Positions 6,193 to 11,720 of a DNA stretch of 11,720 bases are shown piece after piece. The stretch comes from Mobilitalea sp. GTDB taxonomy: Bacteria > Bacillota_A > Clostridia > Lachnospirales > Lachnospiraceae. The stretch's first letter is position 1. The number at the start of each line of letters is the position of its first letter. Position numbers and translations under genes: made by a program. Location: positions 1-11,720 of the forward strand of contig JARKQP010000698.1 in assembly GCA_029974875.1 (NCBI GenBank). Direction: 5' to 3'. The notes beneath the pieces are model-generated. The model saw only the letters and a program-made list of their open reading frames with translations, was not told the origin of the DNA and did not search any database.

Positions 6193-9064
6193 CCTTTCGA
6201 TCCTCCAGCAGCTCCAGGATATTATCGCTAAACTGCTCCTTTAGGTATGCCCTGCCGGAAGGCTGCTTATCCAAATAATCCCTGCGGATTTGGTTCATGA
6301 CCCGCAGCACTTCCTCCTTCAGGTCGTTTGCAGATAACCGTACTGCGCCCTGCCCCATGATGATCAGCTGTTCCAAGGCATCTGAGGTCGCTACGGTAAC
6401 CCGATGCTTTTTCGCAATTTCATGCGTGACCTTCTCAATATACTGGTCTGCGGTTTCCGCTTCCTTTGTATAGACTACATGGATATTATGGTAATCCTGG
6501 ATTCCACCAACTCCGCCCTTTACCTTGTAGGCATCAAAGACAAGGATCAGGATGCACTGTTTAAAGCCCTGGTAATTACAAAGAATATCCATCAGCTTAT
6601 TCCTTGCCCCGTCCAAATTCACCTTTGCCAGCTCATTTAGCTCATCCCAGGCAAATATGATATTATAACCGTCCACCAGTAAATAATCCTTGACCGGCTC
6701 CTGTGGCTTCCTCTCCTTAGAATTCCCGGAATAGTTAGCTTCCTCATAAGAGACCGGCTTCTCATATCCGAGATTCCCATGGGAATTATTTATCCTTTGC
6801 TTAACTGGTCCAAAGGTACGGACGAAGATATCCTCCAGCTCCTTATCCATCTGCCAGGGATCGTTATTCCTTGCCCCAGTCCTGCCTATAGCAGCCTTAT
6901 TTTTTGTTTCATATTCCTGTTTTGTTCCCTGGTTTGCTTCCGGTTTTGTTCCTTGCTTTACCTCCTGCTTTATTCCATGGTTTGTTCCTTGGTTTGCTTC
7001 CTGCCCTGTTCTATGATTTATGCCATGCTCTGCTTCATGGTTCGCTCCATTCTTCGCCCAGCCTTTTATATCCTCGCTTACTTCCTCCACTCTCGGGCGC
7101 TGCCATCCGCTGTCCACATGCATGTAGTCCCCGACCTTATCCCATTCTACCAAAAAGCCTGCCCCATTGGCACAGAATACGGAACCGGAGGGATTGTCCA
7201 GATCACTGTCACAGTCATAACCAATGGTGCTGATTACTTCCTCAGGATTATGGCAGGGCGCATAGCCCTTCAGGGTACAGAACAGCCTTCCCCTGCCCCG
7301 GGTATATGCATTTACCTCTGCCAGATATCCCTGCATGGAGGCAACCGGTGCACTTCCCGTGAGCACAGCCATATCCCCGCTTATTTCCGGCGGGTCAAAT
7401 TCCCCGCTCATCCTTTGGATATCAGACATAGCCCTTCCTACGGATTCAGAAGGCACCTCAAGGGTGTATTTATAATATGGCTCCAGGAGAATACTTTTAG
7501 CCTTCCTTAATCCCTGCCTCACCGCCCGGTAGGTTGCCTGCCTGAAGTCCCCGCCTTCCGTATGCTTCAGATGAGCCCGGCCATTTAATAAGGTAATCCT
7601 CATATCGGTAACCGGAGAACCGGTCAGTACCCCAATATGCTGCCTCTCTTCCAGATGGGTTAAAATCAGATGCTGCCAGTTCCGGTCCAGCACGTCTTCG
7701 CTGCAGCTGCTAAAAAACTGGAGGCCGCTTCCCTCATCTCCCGGCTCCAGCAGCAAATGCACCTCCGCATAATGCCTCAACGGCTCAAAATGCCCTGCGC
7801 CTACGACCGGCTCCAGGATCGTTTCCTTATATACAATATTGCCTGGGCCAAATTCCACGCTGACTCCAAAGCGCTCTAAAATAAGGCTTTTTAAGATCTC
7901 CAGCTGTATCTCTCCCATCAGCTGTACATGGATCTCCCTCAAAGCCTCGGACCAAACAATATGCAGCAGGGGATCCTCATCCTCCAGCTGTCTTAAGCTT
8001 GCAAGCATGGGTGGTACATCACAGTCTGGCGGCAGGATCAGCTGGTAATTCAATACCGGCTCCAGGCTTGGCATGTCAGACACCGCTTCAATTCCCAGCC
8101 CTTCCCCCGGATAAGTCCGGTTCAGGCCTGTTACGGCGCATACGGTGCCTGCACCCGCTTCCGGGACAGCTTCGTACCTCGGGCCGGAGTAAATCCTTAT
8201 CTGGTCAACCTTCTCCTCCCAGTCCACCCCTTCTTCCTCTCCCGGCTTCCCGGAAGCATTCCGACCCGTCAGCAGCATCTTTACCCTTAAGCTCCCGCCG
8301 GTAATCTTTAGATAAGTTAACCGTTTCCCCTGGTCGTCCCTTGCGATCTTAAAAACCTTTGCTCCAAACTGCTCAGGATAGAGCCTGCTTTGCGTGTAAT
8401 CAGCCAGCCCGTCCAAAAGCTCCTCCACGCCCTCCACCCTAAGGGCAGAGCCAAAATAGCAGGGAAACACCTTCCTCCCTGCTATTAATCCTATAATATC
8501 CTTCCCAGCTATGGTCTGGTGCTCCATGTACTGCTCCAGCAGGGCTTCATCGCACACTGCCAGGTTCTCCAGGAACTCCTCACCAGCCTGGTCATTACTA
8601 AAATCTACGCATGCATCGCTTAGGTTCCTTCTCAATTCCTCCAGCAGTGCCTTGCGGTCCGTCCCCTCCATATCCATTTTATTAATAAATAAGAAGGTCG
8701 GGATCCTATACCGGTTCAGGAGCCTCCATAGGGTTTCCGTATGCCCCTGGACACCGTCACTGCCGCTGATAACAAGCACCGCATAATCCAGAACCTGCAG
8801 CGTCCTCTCCATTTCAGCCGAAAAATCCACATGTCCCGGTGTGTCCAGAAGCGTTATCTCCTGCTCCCTGTGAGTAAATACTGCCTGCTTGGAAAAGATG
8901 GTAATACCTCTTGCCCGCTCCAGATCATAGGTATCTAAAAATGCATCCTTATGATCTACCCTGCCTAATTTTCTTATGCTGCCTGTGAGATACAGGAGGC
9001 TCTCCGCCAGCGTTGTCTTTCCTGCATCTACATGGGCCAATATTCCGACTACCAGCTTTTTCAT
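6179..9064 (-). CDS. Tet(M)/EF-G-like ribosomal-protection GTPase fused to a YacP/Rae1-type NYN ribonuclease
   Basis: The 961-residue protein has two parts. Residues 1-655 resemble Tet(M)-class ribosomal-protection GTPases end to end: P-loop AHVDAGKT (10-17), switch I RGITI (52-56), DTPGH (74-78), NKMD (128-131), SAL (206-208), then EF-G-like domains II-V ending around LKGYAPCHNP. Residues 793-930 resemble Bacillus YacP (Rae1), a ribosome-associated endonuclease that cuts mRNA in the A site. They contain VDGYN (797-801), VFDAYKVKGG (842-851), YTKEAETAD (865-873), VATSD (891-895) and GQGAVRLSA (904-912), so the acidic residues D798, D844, D873 and D895 are kept. Between them lies a hydrophilic linker with eleven tetrapeptide repeats (675-718). 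The domain IV loop (496-508) lacks Tet(M)'s YSPVSTPADF. The start is fixed by homology. The nearest good ribosome binding site, AAGGAG, is 15 nt away. Drug resistance is uncertain; a ribosome-dependent mRNA-cleavage role is inferred. Confidence 0.93.
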   Translation of the reverse strand: MKKLVVGILAHVDAGKTTLAESLLYLTGSIRKLGRVDHKDAFLDTYDLERARGITIFSKQAVFTHREQEITLLDTPGHVDFSAEMERTLQVLDYAVLVISGSDGVQGHTETLWRLLNRYRIPTFLFINKMDMEGTDRKALLEELRRNLSDACVDFSNDQAGEEFLENLAVCDEALLEQYMEHQTIAGKDIIGLIAGRKVFPCYFGSALRVEGVEELLDGLADYTQSRLYPEQFGAKVFKIARDDQGKRLTYLKITGGSLRVKMLLTGRNASGKPGEEEGVDWEEKVDQIRIYSGPRYEAVPEAGAGTVCAVTGLNRTYPGEGLGIEAVSDMPSLEPVLNYQLILPPDCDVPPMLASLRQLEDEDPLLHIVWSEALREIHVQLMGEIQLEILKSLILERFGVSVEFGPGNIVYKETILEPVVGAGHFEPLRHYAEVHLLLEPGDEGSGLQFFSSCSEDVLDRNWQHLILTHLEERQHIGVLTGSPVTDMRITLLNGRAHLKHTEGGDFRQATYRAVRQGLRKAKSILLEPYYKYTLEVPSESVGRAMSDIQRMSGEFDPPEISGDMAVLTGSAPVASMQGYLAEVNAYTRGRGRLFCTLKGYAPCHNPEEVISTIGYDCDSDLDNPSGSVFCANGAGFLVEWDKVGDYMHVDSGWQRPRVEEVSEDIKGWAKNGANHEAEHGINHRTGQEANQGTNHGIKQEVKQGTKPEANQGTKQEYETKNKAAIGRTGARNNDPWQMDKELEDIFVRTFGPVKQRINNSHGNLGYEKPVSYEEANYSGNSKERKPQEPVKDYLLVDGYNIIFAWDELNELAKVNLDGARNKLMDILCNYQGFKQCILILVFDAYKVKGGVGGIQDYHNIHVVYTKEAETADQYIEKVTHEIAKKHRVTVATSDALEQLIIMGQGAVRLSANDLKEEVLRVMNQIRRDYLDKQPSGRAYLKEQFSDNILELLEDRKDGEE
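6911..7042 (-). repeat. 12 bp tandem repeat encoding the tetrapeptide linker
   Basis: Eleven in-frame 12 bp units encode tetrapeptides of the form N/K-Q/H-x-x (for example NQGT, NHGI, KQEV, KQGT, KPEA). On the + strand the unit looks like GTTTGTTCCTTG. The repeat keeps the frame and is confined to the linker between the GTPase and nuclease parts. It is charged and polar, so it is probably disordered. Such an array can change length by slippage without breaking the protein. Confidence 0.8.
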
Positions 9065-9070
9065 ACCCTT

Positions 9071-9099
9071 AAGCCTAAGCTCCTTATGGAAGGAGGCTT
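9071..9099 (-). promoter_or_regulatory. Hairpin covering the ribosome binding site of the GTPase::nuclease gene
   Basis: Two 5 bp stems are nested: AAGCC (9071-9075) with GGCTT (9095-9099), and TCCTT (9081-9085) with AAGGA (9090-9094), with a 5 nt bulge. The AAGGAG of the downstream gene (9085-9080 on the minus strand) is inside the stem, and the telA stop codon (9098-9100) overlaps its edge. Ribosomes finishing telA could open it, giving translational coupling. Confidence 0.45.
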
Positions 9100-10243
9100 A
9101 CCCTTTCATCTCCAGAAGCTTCTTCTTTAGCTCTACCTCAATCCGGTTCAGCTCAACCTCTGCTTCTTTTCTCTTCTGGCGGCCTTCTGTCTGGATCCGG
9201 AGCACCTCATCAAGAGTTGAGATCAGGGATTCATTGGTAATACGGAGTGTCTCAATATCAACAATTCCACGCTCAGACTCCTTGGCTGTCTCTATGGTAG
9301 CCATTTTGAGGGTTTCTGCATTCTTTCTTAAGAGCTCATTGGTCATATCCGTCACTTCACGCTGGGCTCTTGCAGCCTGGCTGGAGTGGGTAACACCAAG
9401 AGCCAGCACCATCTGGCTTTTCCAAAGGGGAATCGTATTTACAATGGTGGACTGGATTTTCTCAGCCATCATAGTATCATTGCTCTGAACCAGGCGGATC
9501 TGGGGAGCCATCTGAATTGATATCATTCTGGTCAGCTCCAGGTCATGGATCTTCTTCTCAAAACGGTTGCAGATGGCAGTCATGTCATTAACCGCCTGCG
9601 CATCCTCCGGCAGTCCGCTGGCTGCCGCCTTCTGCATAAGCACCGGCAATTCCTCTGCCTCTACCTTTGCCAGCTTCTTTTTACCGGCCAGGATGTACAT
9701 GGAAAGCTCCTTGAAATATACCTTATTAAGCTCATACATTTTATCCAGCATGGCGATATCCTTAAGGAGCTGGATCTGGTTTGCCTCCAGCGCCCCTATA
9801 ATCTTGTTGATATTCACTTCTGCCTTGTCATATTTTGACCTCAGGGCCGTAAGCTTATTGGAGGACTTTTTAAAAAAGCCAAAAATTCCTTTTTCCTCTT
9901 CATCAACCTCAAAGCTCTTCAATTCGGTTACAACGCCGGAAAGCATTTCCCCTATCTCACCCAGGTCCTTTGTTTTTACGTTACCGAGGGCAGACTCGGA
10001 AAAGTCCGCTATTTTTTTCTGTGCTCCCACGCCGTACTGGAGGATCTGGCTCGATTTCGTTAAATCAATCTGCGCCGCGAAATTATCCACCATCTTTTTC
10101 TCTTCCGGTGTCAGGGTACTTTCATCAAGGGCCGGTTTTTCAAGCTGGGCATTGTCCTTGCCGGGTATTCCCGCTAATAACTCTCCCGGTACGGGCACTT
10201 CTTCAAATGGTTCAAAGGTCAAGGTTGGCATTTCATTATTCAT
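9098..10243 (-). CDS. telA: TelA-family (toxic anion resistance) protein
   Basis: The 381 residues match the TelA/YaaN family along their length. Family features include an acidic N-terminal tail, a LTPEEKKMVDNFAAQIDL start to the conserved part, the FGFFKK segment, ADFSESAL, and the QSTIVNTIPLWKSQMVLALG block followed by a long C-terminal helix with coiled-coil character (residues ~300-381). No transmembrane segment or signal peptide is seen, so it is cytoplasmic. The family was named for tellurite resistance, but its biochemical role is not established. The ATG at 10243 has GGGAG about 9 nt upstream. It lies 16 bp after the XpaC-like gene and 33 bp before the GTPase::nuclease gene, all in one direction. 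Pairing of XpaC-like and TelA proteins is common in Firmicutes and supports a shared membrane-linked function. Confidence 0.92.
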   Translation of the reverse strand: MNNEMPTLTFEPFEEVPVPGELLAGIPGKDNAQLEKPALDESTLTPEEKKMVDNFAAQIDLTKSSQILQYGVGAQKKIADFSESALGNVKTKDLGEIGEMLSGVVTELKSFEVDEEEKGIFGFFKKSSNKLTALRSKYDKAEVNINKIIGALEANQIQLLKDIAMLDKMYELNKVYFKELSMYILAGKKKLAKVEAEELPVLMQKAAASGLPEDAQAVNDMTAICNRFEKKIHDLELTRMISIQMAPQIRLVQSNDTMMAEKIQSTIVNTIPLWKSQMVLALGVTHSSQAARAQREVTDMTNELLRKNAETLKMATIETAKESERGIVDIETLRITNESLISTLDEVLRIQTEGRQKRKEAEVELNRIEVELKKKLLEMKG

Positions 10244-10259
10244 TGCTGATATCTCCCAT

Positions 10260-11720
10260 CTATTTTATTTTAATATTCTTCTCGGTTAGCCCTTCCTGGG
10301 CGAACATGGTCTGCAGTACTGAGATATCCGTGGAAATATCCATGGCCGCATCCTCAAAAAGACCGTCCAGCAGGTTCTCAAAGGCCAGGTTAATGGTATC
10401 CAGCGTATCCTCTATCTCCTTCTTCGCTGTTAAGATATTCCCACCCGCCACGGGCTGGGCATCTAAATCCTTGTAGGCATCCAACAGCTTTAAGGTCGTC
10501 GGCAGGAAATACTCCGTAAATTTCTTTATTTCAGGGAACTTTTCCGGATGAGCCTCTACATAATCATAGATTCTTCCTGTGACAGCTTCCAGCCTGTCCA
10601 GCTTCTGTGTGATTTCCGCTCCAGGAATTGCCGTATTGGCATGCCTGATCTTTTGCACGAACTCACGGCCTTCATCAATGGCCTTACGGATTACCGGATC
10701 CAGCGAATCCTTCTTTGCCCCGTCTTCTTCCATGGACCGTCCTTGCTCCACTGCCTGTCCTTCCATGCTCTTCATCCGCATATTTTCCTGCAGATTCAGA
10801 TACTGCTGGTAGCTTTCACCATTTAACATAAAGCAGGTTCTCTTGTCATCCAGATGGCCTTCTGGAAACATGCCGATTGCAATCATCTTCTGAATATCCT
10901 TTACCGTATATCTTACGCTCCGCCCGGTGGATGAAGAGAAATCCTTAATCAGGCAGTAATTACGTCCACGCATTTGTCCGATATAGCGCTGGAACCGCTT
11001 TAACCGCTTCCGGATCCTTCTTCCGTTTATGGATAATCCCAAGCAGGCGATAAAGCAAGGCAGCAACCCGTAGGCAATAGAAAATAAAATACCGTTTCCA
11101 ATAACATATCCGATTAGGGCCAGCACACCTGCCGCAATTCCAAAAGCGGTACTCCCCAGGGCTCCGAATACTGTAAACAGGGTGCCTGCAACTTGTCCAA
11201 CCGGCACCGTGTGCTTCACCGGTCTGGTAACGGGCTGGTTCCTGTTATAATTTGTTGCATTGTAATTCGCTGAGTTATAGTTTCCTGAGTTATAATTTGC
11301 CCTGTTATGATTTGCTTTGTTATAATTTGCTTTGTTTTGGTTTGCTGTATTATAGCTCCCTGTATTATAATTCCCTGTATTATAACTTCCTGTATTGTAA
11401 TTTGCTGAGTTATAATTTCCCGTATTATTCCTGTAATCCCTTGTATTATTATAGTTTTGCCGGTATGCCTCCTGTGCCCTCCTGTTCCGTGGGCCGTACT
11501 GATTACCCTGGTAGCCGTGGCCTGCTTCCCCTGTCTGTGAGGTTCCGTTCTGTGAGGCTCCATTTTGTGCGGCTCCGTTCTGTGAAGCTCCATTTTGTGC
11601 GGATCCGCTCTGGCTGTTCTGGCCATCGCTTACCTTCCAGGACTGATGGTTGTTCCAAGAGTTATTATTGCGGGTATTCTTCCCGTCCTGTCCGCGCCCA
11701 AAGGATCTTTTCACCTCGTC
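10260..11720 (-). CDS. XpaC-like membrane protein with low-complexity N-terminus (5' end at or beyond window edge)
   Basis: The frame is open to the right edge (D-E precede the GTG at 11714-11712), so the true start may be this GTG or an ATG outside the window. At least 484 residues are visible. Residues ~1-160 are polar and repetitive: five-residue repeats like QNGAS (37-62) and YNTGN/YNSAN (98-157), very rich in Asn, Tyr and Gln. Two membrane segments follow (about 175-204 and 207-229), then a basic stretch GRRIRKRLKRFQRY (231-244) and a long helical cytoplasmic part containing a YTVKDIQKMIAIGMFPEGHLDD block. This matches the XpaC family, named for hydrolysis of 5-bromo-4-chloroindolyl phosphate; its true role is unclear. 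It is the first visible gene of the cluster and lies 16 bp before telA. Confidence 0.85.
   Translation of the reverse strand, partial: DEVKRSFGRGQDGKNTRNNNSWNNHQSWKVSDGQNSQSGSAQNGASQNGAAQNGASQNGTSQTGEAGHGYQGNQYGPRNRRAQEAYRQNYNNTRDYRNNTGNYNSANYNTGSYNTGNYNTGSYNTANQNKANYNKANHNRANYNSGNYNSANYNATNYNRNQPVTRPVKHTVPVGQVAGTLFTVFGALGSTAFGIAAGVLALIGYVIGNGILFSIAYGLLPCFIACLGLSINGRRIRKRLKRFQRYIGQMRGRNYCLIKDFSSSTGRSVRYTVKDIQKMIAIGMFPEGHLDDKRTCFMLNGESYQQYLNLQENMRMKSMEGQAVEQGRSMEEDGAKKDSLDPVIRKAIDEGREFVQKIRHANTAIPGAEITQKLDRLEAVTGRIYDYVEAHPEKFPEIKKFTEYFLPTTLKLLDAYKDLDAQPVAGGNILTAKKEIEDTLDTINLAFENLLDGLFEDAAMDISTDISVLQTMFAQEGLTEKNIKIK
11244..11423 (-). repeat. 15 bp tandem repeat encoding YN-rich pentapeptides
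   Basis: About twelve 15 bp units encode pentapeptides such as YNTGN, YNSAN and YNKAN in the XpaC-like protein. On the + strand the unit resembles TTATAATTTGCTGTG. The frame is kept throughout. Confidence 0.8.
11529..11606 (-). repeat. 15 bp tandem repeat encoding QNGAS-type pentapeptides
   Basis: About five 15 bp units, resembling GGCTCCGTTCTGTGA on the + strand, encode QNGAS, QNGAA and QNGTS in the N-terminal tail of the XpaC-like protein. They differ from the YN-rich array, so two separate repeat expansions occurred in the same tail. Confidence 0.75.

Noticed and set aside
6179..9064. Plain tetracycline-resistance gene tet(M/O/W)
   Set aside because: The protein is ~320 residues longer than Tet(M), has a nuclease domain, lacks the domain IV drug-site loop, sits in a chromosomal-type cluster, and has no nearby mobile-element genes.
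6404..9488. Many + strand open frames (for example 6779-7510, 7999-8304, 8976-9488)
   Set aside because: All are antisense to the fusion gene or telA, have biased serine/proline/leucine-rich products, and no ribosome binding sites.
11241..11420. Repeated TATAAT sequences on the + strand as a series of promoters
   Set aside because: They are the complement of the Tyr-Asn codons in the 15 bp repeat and have no -35 boxes at proper spacing.
11216..11626. 136-codon minus-strand frame inside the XpaC-like tail
   Set aside because: It is a shifted-frame reading of the same 15 bp repeats, which gives a repetitive Ile/Thr-rich product with no independent start signal.

Overview
The window looks like chromosomal DNA of an anaerobic Firmicute, most likely Lachnospiraceae / Clostridium cluster XIVa. 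This is an inference from strong AGGAGG-type ribosome binding sites, TTG start use, moderate GC content, a YesN/AraC-type regulator, bacterial microcompartment (BMC) genes, a secreted beta-helix protein and a Tet(M)-like GTPase carrying a YacP-type nuclease domain.

Layout. (1) 1-307: 3' end of an AraC-family regulator on the + strand. (2) 308-730: a promoter and a long leader built from seven 30-31 bp tandem units. Each unit is a Shine-Dalgarno/anti-Shine-Dalgarno hairpin, and an eighth half unit is the real ribosome binding site of the next gene. (3) 731-2332: a PduQ-type iron alcohol dehydrogenase and an N-terminally shortened PduT-like BMC-T shell protein, with no other microcompartment gene in view. 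(4) 2404-2859 (-): msrB with a TTG start, behind a second, unrelated tandem array of about 23 bp units (2906-3097). (5) 3437-5467 (+): a secreted beta-helix protein whose first and last modules resemble each other. (6) 5502-5609: a 108 bp imperfect palindrome that probably terminates transcription from both sides. (7) 11720-5620 (-): a compact four-gene cluster read right to left: XpaC-like membrane protein (5' end outside the window), TelA-like protein, the GTPase::nuclease fusion, and an HD-domain phosphohydrolase. Gaps are 16 and 33 bp, followed by a 14 bp overlap.

The most striking object is the 961-residue protein at 6179-9064. Its first ~655 residues are a complete EF-G/Tet(M)-like ribosomal-protection GTPase. 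They are joined by a linker with eleven tetrapeptide repeats to a domain closely resembling Bacillus YacP/Rae1, the endonuclease that cuts mRNA in the ribosomal A site. The domain IV loop that in Tet(M) reaches the tetracycline site is not conserved. A ribosome-targeted mRNA cleavage or quality-control factor is therefore a better hypothesis than simple tetracycline resistance. The second notable object is the hairpin array before pduQ, whose geometry allows a register shift that would either expose or hide the ribosome binding site.
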